Source of the DNA: CAXPZW01 sp049594615
GTDB taxonomy: Bacteria > Bacteroidota > Bacteroidia > Flavobacteriales_D > Sanyastnellaceae
DNA: 26,093 nucleotides
Direction of reading: 5' to 3'
Assembly: GCA_049594615.1 (NCBI GenBank)
Contig: JBMYJR010000043.1
Span: 1-26,093 of the forward strand
Below are positions 1 to 6,903 of the stretch, piece after piece; position 1 is the stretch's first letter, and every line of letters begins with the position of its first letter. The notes beneath the pieces are model-generated. The model saw only the letters and a list, made by a program, of their open reading frames with translations. It did no database searches and was not told the origin of the DNA. Made by a program: the position numbers and the translations under genes.

Positions 1-129
1 CTCGAGACCGCGCATGCGTTAGCCGTGCTCCACAACCCCTGTTTTGGCAAGGAGGATGTGGTGGTGGTCAACCTATCTGGCCGCGGCGACAAAGATTTGA
101 ATACGTACCTCCAACACCTGGACCTGTGA
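1..129 (+). CDS. trpB: Tryptophan synthase beta subunit, C-terminal fragment
   Basis: The window opens inside this gene; only the last 42 codons and the TGA stop are present. The visible end reads LETAHALAVLH, then a VVVNLSGRGDKD segment, which is the typical C-terminus of TrpB. The GRGDKD motif closes the PLP-binding domain that condenses indole with serine. The stop codon overlaps the GTG start of trpA in the arrangement GTGA, so the two subunits of the tryptophan synthase complex are translationally coupled, as is usual for trpBA. The identification is strengthened by the trpA gene that follows. Nothing can be said about the catalytic lysine because that part is outside the window. Confidence 0.93.
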   Translation, partial: LETAHALAVLHNPCFGKEDVVVVNLSGRGDKDLNTYLQHLDL

Positions 130-891
130 ACCGATTGCACGCGCGTTTCAAGGCCAAACAAGGCCGCCTGCTGAGCATCTACCTCACCGCAGGTTACCCC
201 ACCTCGGCGGATANNNNNNNNNNACCAAGCCGGCGTTGACGTGCTGGAAGTGGGCATGCCCTTCAGCGACCCGCTGGCAGACGGCACCACCATCCAACAC
301 ACCAGCGAGCAAGCCCTGGCCGGTGGCATGACCATCCCCAAGTACTTCGACCAAGTCAAAGCTGCGCGGGAGGTGAGCGACATTCCCATGGTGTTCATGG
401 GCTACCTTAACCAGGTGTACCGCATGGGCGCCGAAGCCTTTTGCAAGGCCTGCAAGGACGCCGGCATTGACGCTGTGATTGTGCCCGATCTGCCCATGGA
501 GGTCTACCAAGCCGAACTCGCTGACCTGTTTGCCGAGTACGGCCTGCCCATGTGCTTTTTGATCACCCCTCAAACTTCCGAGGAGCGCATCCGCAAAGCC
601 GCTGAACTCTCTGGGGGCTTTTTGTATGTGGTGGCCGACAACTCCATCACCGGCAGCCAGCAGGGGCTTTCCAACGCACAGCAAGCCTATTTCGAACGCA
701 TCCAAAACATGGACCTGCCCGGAGTCAAGCTGATTGGTTTTGGGATTTCAGACCAGGACTCCTTTGATACGGCGTGCAACTACGCCCAAGGCGCTATTGT
801 GGGCAGCGCGTTCCTGCGCCACGTGGCCCAAGGCACCGATGCAGACCATATCCGTGGATTTATACAAACCCTTCGACCTGACAATGCATGA
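126..891 (+). CDS. trpA: Tryptophan synthase alpha subunit, interrupted by an assembly gap
   Basis: TrpA splits indole-3-glycerol phosphate into indole and glyceraldehyde 3-phosphate and passes indole to TrpB. I place the start at GTG 126, which overlaps the trpB stop and gives NRLHARFKAKQGRLLSIYLT followed by AGYPTSAD, a normal TrpA N-terminus. After ten Ns the frame resumes with QAGVDVLEVGMPFSDPLADG, which carries the catalytic Glu (in LEVG) and Asp (in PLADG) expected of the family, and continues to the end with the phosphate-binding segments GFGISD and IVGSAF. The reading frame before the Ns does not match the frame after them, which I read as a wrongly sized assembly gap and not as a real frameshift. 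The stop TGA overlaps the ATG of the DAHP synthase gene. Confidence 0.93.
214..223. other. Assembly gap of ten Ns inside trpA
   Basis: Ten undetermined bases. The codons on both sides belong to TrpA but lie in different frames, so the true gap length must be a multiple of three. Comparison with the usual spacing between the GYP loop and the LEVG motif of TrpA suggests about 24 to 27 missing bases. Confidence 0.95.
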
Positions 892-1907
892 TCCTCCAAC
901 TTCAACCCTCCGTCGCACCTGAACAGGTGCAAGATGTGACGTCCCAACTCAAGGAATTTGGGCTCAAAGCCACACCTGTCAATACCCAATTTGGCCAGTA
1001 CTTGGTGGCCACTGGAGGCAAACTCCCGGACCTGCGCTACCTGGGCGATCACCCGGCAGTGGCCGACATCCACCGCGTAAGTGACCAGTACAAATTGGTC
1101 AGCGCCAAATGGAAGCTGGACCCCACTGTCATTGACCTGGGCGACGGCATCACCATTGGCGGCGGCAGTACCGCACTGATGGCCGGGCCGTGCAGCATCG
1201 AAAGCGAAGCCCAAATCGAAAGCACCATCAAGCACCTCCAAGAAAACGGCATCCGCATCATGCGTGGCGGTGTGTACAAACCGCGCAGCTCCCCATACAG
1301 CTTCCGTGGCTTGGGCATCGACGGGCTGAAAATGTGGCACGAGCGCGCAAGCGCTGCAGGCATCAAAATCATCACCGAGGTCATGCAGGTGTCCCAGATT
1401 GAGGCCATGTTGCCCTACGTGGACATCTTCCAAGTAGGCGCACGCAACAGCCAAAACTTCAACCTGTTGGATGCGCTGGGGGAAGTAGACCGTCCGGTAC
1501 TGCTCAAGCGCGGCATTTCGGGCACCATTGACGAGCTGTTGCAGGCGGCCGAGTACATCTTCAGCAACGGCAACGAACGCATCTTGCTGTGCGAGCGGGG
1601 CATCCGCAGCTACGAGAAGGCGTACCGCAACACCCTCGACATCAACGCCATTGCCATGCTCAAGGAGAAAACGCATTTGCCGGTGATCGTAGACCCCTCT
1701 CACGGCGTGGGCTTGCGCAAGTTTGTAGACCCCGTTGGACTCGCGGGCATCTTGGCCGGCGCAGATGGCGCCATTGTAGAGGTACACTCCGAACCGGAGA
1801 AGGCCTTCAGCGACGGCCAACAGACCCTGAGCTACCGCGAAGCCAATGCCTTCTATGCCAAGGCGCGGCAGGTCGGTGCCATGCGTGAGGTGTTTGCTGG
1901 TGGATAA
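888..1907 (+). CDS. aroF: 3-deoxy-7-phosphoheptulonate (DAHP) synthase, type I-beta with N-terminal regulatory domain
   Basis: This enzyme condenses phosphoenolpyruvate and erythrose 4-phosphate to DAHP, the first step toward chorismate and so toward tryptophan. At 339 residues it has the length and layout of the Thermotoga maritima enzyme: a ferredoxin-like (ACT-like) regulatory domain at about 1-70, then the TIM barrel. Visible motifs are GPCSIES (Cys102), KPRSSPYSF (from Lys131), QVGARNSQN, LLKRG, DPSHG (His272) and EVH (Glu298), with Asp309 following. These are the metal ligands and substrate residues known in this subfamily. The ATG overlaps the trpA stop (ATGA), so it is in the trp operon. 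The N-terminal domain implies feedback control by an aromatic amino acid; which one cannot be read from sequence. The symbol aroF is one of several used for this family. Confidence 0.93.
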   Translation: MILQLQPSVAPEQVQDVTSQLKEFGLKATPVNTQFGQYLVATGGKLPDLRYLGDHPAVADIHRVSDQYKLVSAKWKLDPTVIDLGDGITIGGGSTALMAGPCSIESEAQIESTIKHLQENGIRIMRGGVYKPRSSPYSFRGLGIDGLKMWHERASAAGIKIITEVMQVSQIEAMLPYVDIFQVGARNSQNFNLLDALGEVDRPVLLKRGISGTIDELLQAAEYIFSNGNERILLCERGIRSYEKAYRNTLDINAIAMLKEKTHLPVIVDPSHGVGLRKFVDPVGLAGILAGADGAIVEVHSEPEKAFSDGQQTLSYREANAFYAKARQVGAMREVFAGG

Positions 1908-1977
1908 CTTCGTCCGGGAGGGTGAGACACGGTGCAAGCAGTGTTATACATTATAGAGCATATCAAAGACCTCAACC

Positions 1978-3552
1978 ATGCGTATAACAACCACCCTCTG
2001 TATCCTGGCCGTGCTGGGACTCTCCGCGTGCCAGAAGTCGGAACAGGTTACCCCTCTGGGAGACCTCGACACGCGCACGCTGCATTTGCCGGAATCGGTA
2101 CCGGCCAACCCCTTGGAAGCACCGGCCTCACGCGCCACCATTGACGCCGAAGCGCTCGAATTGCTCCAACGCGACGGCGTGGTCAATTGGGCAGAGATGA
2201 GCGATGCTGCCCTCTGGAGCGCCGTGAACCAAACCGACTCCATCGTCAGCATCGGCTACATGCCTTACGGCGAAAGCGGTGTGGACGACCGCATCCACCA
2301 GATTGACCTAGACGATACCGAATGGGCCGCTACGCGCCGAGCCATCATCGATTTCGTCGTGGAAGCCACCCAACGCCTGCACCCCGATCAACAAGTGGAC
2401 GAGAAGGAACTCCTGGCCTTTGGCGAGAAGGCCCTGCCCTACCTCAACATCCGCATCTGGGATTATGAGACGCTGGCCACCCTGCGCCGCGCTGAAGAAG
2501 TGCGCTACCTGGACCCTATGGGCTATGGCACCGAGAGCGCCGAACGTTCCAGCTTTGGCTGCGGCTCCAACGGACCGGACTACAGCCTGCCCTCCAGCGA
2601 TTGGATCGACATTCAGCCCGGGGCCAAGATGAGCTGGAATTACCCCTACGCCAACATCGAAGACGCTTGGGACCAAAGCCAAGGCGACAACATCACCATT
2701 GGTGTGATTGACACGGGGCTCAGCGCCAACCAAAACAAACTCAACAGCCAGTTCGCCACCGATTGGAGCACCGGACGCACCCGCGAGAAGTACGGATTCT
2801 ATGAAGAGTGCTGGTGGTGGTGGTGCTGGAACGAGGGGCCCAACGACCAATGCGGCCACGGAACCAGCATGGCCGGCACCATTGCCGCCCCGCGCACCAA
2901 CGACGGCAGCATCACTGGGGTGGCCTACAAGTCCAACCTGATCTCCTGCCGAGGCACCGAAGATGTGGTGATCAACGGCAGCCGTGAAAAAGACGGGGTG
3001 ACCGATGCGTTGTACTACCTCGGCAGCCGCTCAGACCTTGACATTATTTCCATGAGCATTGGCGATGTGTTCTACAGCGGCCAAGTGGCCGACGGCGTGA
3101 ACTACGCGTACAACAACCAAAAACTCATCTTCGCCGCGGCCGGCACCAGCCTGAGTTGGACCAGCTGGGTGGGCGTGATCTTCCCGGCCAACATGTCCCA
3201 GTGCACGGCGGTGACCGGCATCAAAACAGGCTTCCCCATGGAACGCTGCGTGGAGTGCCACTCGGGCAGCCAGGTGGAGTTTGTGGCGGTCATGCAAGAC
3301 CGTACCAATACCAGCCGCAATGCCATCACTCTGGCCCACTCCGGTGACCACCCCAGCGAAACCGGCGGTTCTTCGGTAGCCACGGCAACCACAGCCGGCA
3401 TTGCGGCCTTGGTGTGGGCTCAAGATCCGTCCATGACTCGCGACGAGGTCAAAGAAAAAATGAAGATGGCCAGCAGCAACTACCCCTCCTCGAGCGGGCA
3501 ATTTGGCTGGGGGATCGTGAATGCAGCAGCCGCTGTGGATCTGGTGCCTTAA
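1978..3552 (+). CDS. Subtilisin-like (S8) serine protease, lipoprotein
   Basis: A 524-residue exported protease. The N-terminus is a lipoprotein signal peptide with lipobox LSAC (Cys18), so it is probably anchored to a membrane. Residues 20 to about 230 would hold a pro-region of unrecognised fold. The S8 catalytic triad is visible: Asp245 in IGVIDTG, His294 in CGHGTSMAGT and Ser466 in GGSSVATATTAG. The oxyanion-hole Asn, normally in AAGN, is replaced: the segment reads FAAAGTS, with Thr390. A Cys- and Trp-rich patch, CWWWWCW at 278-284, lies between Asp and His. There is no T9SS tail. It has no close operon partner: about 70 bases separate it from the upstream gene and a strong terminator follows. 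Substrate unknown. Confidence 0.9.
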   Translation: MRITTTLCILAVLGLSACQKSEQVTPLGDLDTRTLHLPESVPANPLEAPASRATIDAEALELLQRDGVVNWAEMSDAALWSAVNQTDSIVSIGYMPYGESGVDDRIHQIDLDDTEWAATRRAIIDFVVEATQRLHPDQQVDEKELLAFGEKALPYLNIRIWDYETLATLRRAEEVRYLDPMGYGTESAERSSFGCGSNGPDYSLPSSDWIDIQPGAKMSWNYPYANIEDAWDQSQGDNITIGVIDTGLSANQNKLNSQFATDWSTGRTREKYGFYEECWWWWCWNEGPNDQCGHGTSMAGTIAAPRTNDGSITGVAYKSNLISCRGTEDVVINGSREKDGVTDALYYLGSRSDLDIISMSIGDVFYSGQVADGVNYAYNNQKLIFAAAGTSLSWTSWVGVIFPANMSQCTAVTGIKTGFPMERCVECHSGSQVEFVAVMQDRTNTSRNAITLAHSGDHPSETGGSSVATATTAGIAALVWAQDPSMTRDEVKEKMKMASSNYPSSSGQFGWGIVNAAAAVDLVP

Positions 3553-3574
3553 GGACGTTTGTTTGCTATTCAGA

Positions 3575-3604
3575 AAAAAGGCGCTCCCACCGGAGCGCCT
3601 TTTT
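3575..3604 (+). terminator. Rho-independent terminator of the S8 protease gene
   Basis: Perfect 8-bp stem GGCGCTCC/GGAGCGCC with a 4-base loop CACC, extended by a run of A on the left pairing with a run of five T on the right. It begins 22 bases after the protease stop codon. The flanking A and T tracts mean it could also stop transcription from the opposite strand. Confidence 0.9.
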
Positions 3605-3693
3605 GTTTCACGGGATCTCCGAATTTCCCCGAGGCTGCATGGCTCTCATTCTGTGACGATTGGTTCCGACTTTCACCCCCGCATTCCCCTGCT

Positions 3694-3908
3694 ATGAAAT
3701 CCACCCGCCTGACCTTCACCAACCACGACGGCTACACCTTGTCTGGCCAAAATGAGTGGACCGCTGGACCCGCGTTCTTCACCTGACCGGCTACGTGGAT
3801 GAGACCCAATGCGCCCGCTTGCTTGAAATCGCCAACAAATGTCCGGTGCACCGCACCCTGGAGAATCCGGTGCACATCGATACGACCTTATCTCCGGACC
3901 CGGCATGA
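3694..3908 (+). pseudogene. Internally deleted alpha/beta-hydrolase-OsmC fusion gene
   Basis: Two ends of one protein family sit side by side in different frames. ATG 3694 starts MKSTRLTFTNHDGYTLSGQ, which matches the first strand of the bifunctional alpha/beta-hydrolase/OsmC family, then breaks off. From 3756 another frame reads VDRWTRVLHLTGYVDETQ and LLEIANKCPVHRTLE, ending at TGA 3906-3908. This is the OsmC C-terminus with its second redox cysteine in the KCPVHRTL motif. The intact family is roughly 400 residues, so well over 300 residues, including the hydrolase catalytic triad and the first OsmC cysteine, are missing. The family is linked to peroxide or thiol stress. A deletion with frameshift is the simplest reading; a collapsed assembly is the alternative. 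The family assignment is from recalled motifs, not a search. Confidence 0.75.
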
Positions 3909-3936
3909 TGCTTGCCTGAGTGCGGGGGAAATCACA

Positions 3937-3944
3937 TACCTTCG
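3937..3944 (+). promoter_or_regulatory. Possible Bacteroidota -7 box
   Basis: TACCTTCG matches the TAnnTTTG consensus with one mismatch, and a TTG lies about 22 bases upstream. It ends only 7 bases before the ATG at 3952, so the transcript would be nearly leaderless, or the real start is one of the ATGs at 3964 or 3967. Weak. Confidence 0.3.
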
Positions 3945-3951
3945 AACCTCG

Positions 3952-4920
3952 ATGAAAGCACGAATGATGGCGATTGCGGCGCTGCTGCTGGGCATGCAGG
4001 CCGCCGGACAACAGGCCGACTGGTCTGAGATTGTAACCAAGTACGAAGGTGAAGGGTTTTCAGGCGTAGTTGTTCAACTGGACTCCAGTGGTGTGGTTGC
4101 CAATTACACCGCAGGCTATGCTGACTTCAAAGCCCAAACTCCCATCACCACAGACACACGTTTCAGAATCGGTTATTTGAGTGAGTTATTTACTGCAGTG
4201 CCCGTATTTCAATTGATCGATGAAGGCAACTTCGACCTCGATACCCCCATCCAACTTTTGATGCCGCAGTTGGCCTATCCTGCTCTGAAAGGTGTGACGG
4301 TCAATCATTTGTTGACCCACACCTCTGGCTTGCCTGCCGGCACCCTGGCATTCGATGAACGCACGCCCCCGATGGTCACCATCCGCAAACTGCTGAAGCA
4401 GGAAGAGGGGCGCGGCAAACTCGGCAAGTACCAGCACTCCACGGCCAACTACCTGATCCTGGGCCAACTCGTACAGAAGTACCTCATGAAAAACTGGGAG
4501 TATGTGGTGGAAGACAATGTCATCCGAGACTTGGGTCTGACCAATACCGATGAACACGAGCGCGGCCAATTGATCGACAACATGGCCATCGGTTCCGTGT
4601 GTGACCCACAAGGCGACTGTTCGGCCGAGGCGGCCTACTGCGTGGGCAACTTGCACAGTGCAGGCTGTTTATTTGCCTCGGCAGAGGACATGGCAACGTT
4701 CTTTACCGCGTTTTCTTCGGGCCATTGGTTTGATGCAGAATTGCTCAAGACCAGCGACACTATGGCACGCAATAAAGAAGTGGGTTACCCGGGCATGCTA
4801 GAACGTAGCTCACAAGTCTTCGGCTTCACATGCCACGTCGAAATCGGTTTGCTTGTGCTGGCCAACACCAATGCGCCTGCGGTACAGGGACTGGTGGAAG
4901 CACTCTCCAAAGACAACTAG
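3952..4920 (+). CDS. Serine-hydrolase-like (class C beta-lactamase fold) protein with lost catalytic residues
   Basis: The 322-residue product has a signal peptide (MKARMMAIAALLLGMQAAGQ) and the fold signature of the beta-lactamase/D-alanyl-D-alanine peptidase family: FRIG..S.LFTAVPVFQLIDEG at 71-93, LLTHTSGLP at 120-128, and FASAEDMATFF. The catalytic SxxK motif, which should read G-S-V-S-K, here reads G74-Y75-L76-S77-E78, so the nucleophile Ser is Tyr and the Lys is Glu. The second motif Y-S-N is H162-S163-T164, and no KTG-like or HxG third motif is evident near GFTCHVEIG. I therefore expect no acyl-enzyme chemistry. I used ATG 3952 because it begins the signal peptide; an in-frame GTG-type extension to 3799 overlaps the OsmC remnant and looks non-coding. 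Partners unknown; convergent with the sugar operon. Confidence 0.75.
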   Translation: MKARMMAIAALLLGMQAAGQQADWSEIVTKYEGEGFSGVVVQLDSSGVVANYTAGYADFKAQTPITTDTRFRIGYLSELFTAVPVFQLIDEGNFDLDTPIQLLMPQLAYPALKGVTVNHLLTHTSGLPAGTLAFDERTPPMVTIRKLLKQEEGRGKLGKYQHSTANYLILGQLVQKYLMKNWEYVVEDNVIRDLGLTNTDEHERGQLIDNMAIGSVCDPQGDCSAEAAYCVGNLHSAGCLFASAEDMATFFTAFSSGHWFDAELLKTSDTMARNKEVGYPGMLERSSQVFGFTCHVEIGLLVLANTNAPAVQGLVEALSKDN

Positions 4921-4926
4921 GGAACC

Positions 4927-5565
4927 TTACAGGTCGGCTACAGTGAAGTTGGCAAACCCCGGGATCACACGCGGTGCATTGCTCAGCTCTTCCGCAGACC
5001 CCACTCCGATGGACTGGAAGCCCCCGGTGGTGGCGGCCTCAATTCCGGCGTAGGCGTCTTCAAACACCAAACACTCCACTGGCAGCAACCCCAGTTGCTC
5101 TGCGCCCTTGAGAAAGACTTGCGGGTCGGGCTTGGAGCGGTCGATGTTGGTGCCGTCAACGATGACGTCAAACAGTTCGAACAGCCCAACCTGACGCAAG
5201 ATGGGACGGGCGTTTTTGCTGGATGATCCCAAAGCCACTTTGATCCCCGCTTCACGCAAAGCAACGATGAAGGCTTCCACCCCTTCCAGGATTTCATCGC
5301 GTCCCATTTTGTGGATGAACTCCAGGTACCAGCTGTTTTTGCGGTCCATGAGGGTTTGCTTTTCCTGTTGGGTTTTTTCTACCCCACCCCATTCCAAAAT
5401 GCGGTCGAGGCTGTCGGCACGCGACACGCCCTTGAGCGACTCGTTTTGTTGGTGGGTAAACGGGATGCCTAGCGATTCAGCCAGGCGTCCCCACGCAAGG
5501 AAGTGGTACTTGGCAGAGTCCACAATGACCCCGTCGAGATCGAAGATGACAGCGGATACAGACAT
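4927..5565 (-). CDS. pgmB: Beta-phosphoglucomutase (HAD family)
   Basis: Converts beta-D-glucose 1-phosphate, the product of maltose or trehalose phosphorylases, to glucose 6-phosphate. The sequence follows known beta-phosphoglucomutases closely: FDLDGVIVDSAKYHFLAW at the start (nucleophile Asp9 and acid/base Asp11), then ESLKGVSRADSLDRIL in the cap domain, LGSSSKN (motif 2), SKPDP (motif 3 Lys) and VFEDAYAGIEAA (motif 4 Mg ligands). ATG 5565 is chosen over the in-frame TTG at 5574 because it sits directly before the first strand. It is the last gene of the minus-strand operon, 11 bases after the methylglyoxal-synthase-like gene. No maltose phosphorylase is in the window, so its beta-glucose 1-phosphate must come from an enzyme encoded elsewhere. 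Confidence 0.9.
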   Translation of the reverse strand: MSVSAVIFDLDGVIVDSAKYHFLAWGRLAESLGIPFTHQQNESLKGVSRADSLDRILEWGGVEKTQQEKQTLMDRKNSWYLEFIHKMGRDEILEGVEAFIVALREAGIKVALGSSSKNARPILRQVGLFELFDVIVDGTNIDRSKPDPQVFLKGAEQLGLLPVECLVFEDAYAGIEAATTGGFQSIGVGSAEELSNAPRVIPGFANFTVADL

Positions 5566-5576
5566 GGCGGGCAAAA

Positions 5577-5987
5577 TTACGAGCGGGCGCGCAACTTGGC
5601 AGCGGATTCGGACTTAATGATTCCGAGGATGAGTAATTCTGCACTCGATGGATTGACAGCGAGCGGGACGTTCTCGCGCATGCAGGCTTTGACAAATTCG
5701 GTGACCTCCAAGGCGTAGTCCTGGACGATCTCCGGATCACGGAAGAACACCACCAGATCCACCTCACCGGCTTCTACCATGGTGCGCAGTTCCAGGTAAC
5801 CGCCTTCACGGCCACGGGCTACCCGTGAGATCGGCACCGAAAAACCTTGCTCTTCAACAAAAACAGCGGTTTGTCCGGTGGCCACCAAGGTGCGCCCCCA
5901 GAGCCAATCTTCTTTGTCAGAAAGAAAGGCCTCCAGCTTAGGCTTCATGCTGTCGTGAGCGACAACAATGATGCGCGAAGCCGACAT
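5577..5987 (-). CDS. Methylglyoxal synthase-like protein with altered active site
   Basis: A 136-residue single-domain protein of the MGS-like fold, which in methylglyoxal synthase turns dihydroxyacetone phosphate into methylglyoxal and phosphate. Phosphate-site residues are kept: VAHDSMK (His11, Asp12, Lys15), VATGQT (Thr37, Gly38) and FFRDP (Asp84). Residues known to be catalytic in the E. coli enzyme are not: the GGD motif is GGY (Tyr64 for Asp71), His98 is Tyr91 and Asp101 is Glu94. The start at 5987 gives MSASRIIVVAHD and overlaps the stop of the upstream kinase gene by one base (TGATG); a longer in-frame reading to 6089 lies inside that gene. Its place in a glycolytic operon fits a role with triose phosphates, perhaps as a sensor or variant enzyme, but this is inference. 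Confidence 0.75.
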   Translation of the reverse strand: MSASRIIVVAHDSMKPKLEAFLSDKEDWLWGRTLVATGQTAVFVEEQGFSVPISRVARGREGGYLELRTMVEAGEVDLVVFFRDPEIVQDYALEVTEFVKACMRENVPLAVNPSSAELLILGIIKSESAAKLRARS

Positions 5988-6853
5988 CAAGCGTTGATTT
6001 CTTCTTGTTTGTATTGCTTGTGGTAGGCCACCAAACCGTCGATGGGACGGCGGATGATGTTGCCCAGGCGGATGCCCATTTCGGCACACACCTCGTCCAA
6101 CTCCTTGCGGAAGTGGTAGGCACCAGAACCCACAAAGTGCACAGGTACTTCAGCCCAATTGGGGTAGCACTTGACGTGCACCTCCAAAAAGTCGCGTTGG
6201 CCCTTTTTGATCAGCTCCTTGCACCAAGGGTGCTCGTATTGATCGCCGAGGAACTTCATGAAGCTAGCCAAGTACACGTTGGCATCTGGCTGGTTGTATA
6301 CGCGGTCCACGAATTCATCCTTGGTGGGGGCGTAATCGCGCTCGAATGCATCGTGAAGCTCTTTGGGCAAACGCTTATAGAAGTATGCGCGGAGCAAATC
6401 CTTGCCGTAGTAGCTTCCACTGGCCTCGTCACCCACGATGTAGGCGAGTGAGGGTACTTCTTCGTAGATGCTGGTGCCGTCGAAGAACACTGAGTTCGAA
6501 CCTGTGCCTAGGATGCACGAAATCGAAGGCTCACCGCTGTACGTCGAGTACGCGGCGCCCACCAAATCGTGGTCCACAAGTATGCGTGCATTGCTAAATA
6601 CACGGGCCAAGCCGGCCTCCATGATGGCGCAGAGTTTGGCAGAAGAAGAGCCCGCGCCGTAAAAGAACACGTGGGTGATTTCTTCGGCAAGCGACGCCAA
6701 TTCAGCGTTGTCGCGCAAGGCACGCTCAATGACCTCGGGCGTATGGAAATACGGATTGAGGCCCATCGAGCGGTAGTACCCGCGCTTTTCAAAGTCGGAC
6801 GATACCAGTGCCCAATCGCACTTGGTGGATCCGCTGTCAGCAATCAATATCAT
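5987..6853 (-). CDS. BadF/BcrA-type sugar kinase (N-acetylglucosamine kinase-like)
   Basis: A 288-residue member of the sugar kinase/Hsp70/actin superfamily. Visible elements are the phosphate-1 loop ADSGSTKCDWAL (6-11), YGAGSSSAK at 65-73, the DHDLVGAAY segment with the likely catalytic Asp95 or Asp97, the second glycine loop ILGTGSNSV (115-121), GDEASGSYYGKDLL from 141, and the adenosine-site VGSGA at 241-245. The family includes N-acetylglucosamine kinase and phosphorylates amino sugars or glucose. It lies 50 bases after gap and overlaps the next gene. Since it sits between glycolytic genes and beta-phosphoglucomutase, it may serve as the glucose kinase for imported alpha-glucan, but the substrate cannot be fixed from sequence. 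Confidence 0.85.
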   Translation of the reverse strand: MILIADSGSTKCDWALVSSDFEKRGYYRSMGLNPYFHTPEVIERALRDNAELASLAEEITHVFFYGAGSSSAKLCAIMEAGLARVFSNARILVDHDLVGAAYSTYSGEPSISCILGTGSNSVFFDGTSIYEEVPSLAYIVGDEASGSYYGKDLLRAYFYKRLPKELHDAFERDYAPTKDEFVDRVYNQPDANVYLASFMKFLGDQYEHPWCKELIKKGQRDFLEVHVKCYPNWAEVPVHFVGSGAYHFRKELDEVCAEMGIRLGNIIRRPIDGLVAYHKQYKQEEINA

Positions 6854-6903
6854 CGATCATTTCGATTTGTGGGGCGCCGCGAGCGGCGGCGCAAATGCGT
6901 GGA

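Noticed and set aside
780..1937. Minus-strand open frame of 385 codons antisense to the DAHP synthase
   Set aside because: The plus strand encodes a clear DAHP synthase; the antisense frame is low-complexity His/Val/Ala/Gly-rich with no motif, as expected in GC-rich DNA.
1908..1977. Search for a promoter or terminator before the S8 protease
   Set aside because: AT-rich stretch gttatacattatag is present but no TAnnTTTG box or hairpin with a T tract is convincing.
3799..3951. Extended N-terminus of the serine-hydrolase-like gene
   Set aside because: The in-frame extension overlaps the OsmC remnant in another frame; the signal peptide begins at 3952.
5988..6089. Longer start for the methylglyoxal-synthase-like gene
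   Set aside because: It lies inside the kinase gene and adds residues unlike the family; ATG 5987 gives the expected N-terminus.
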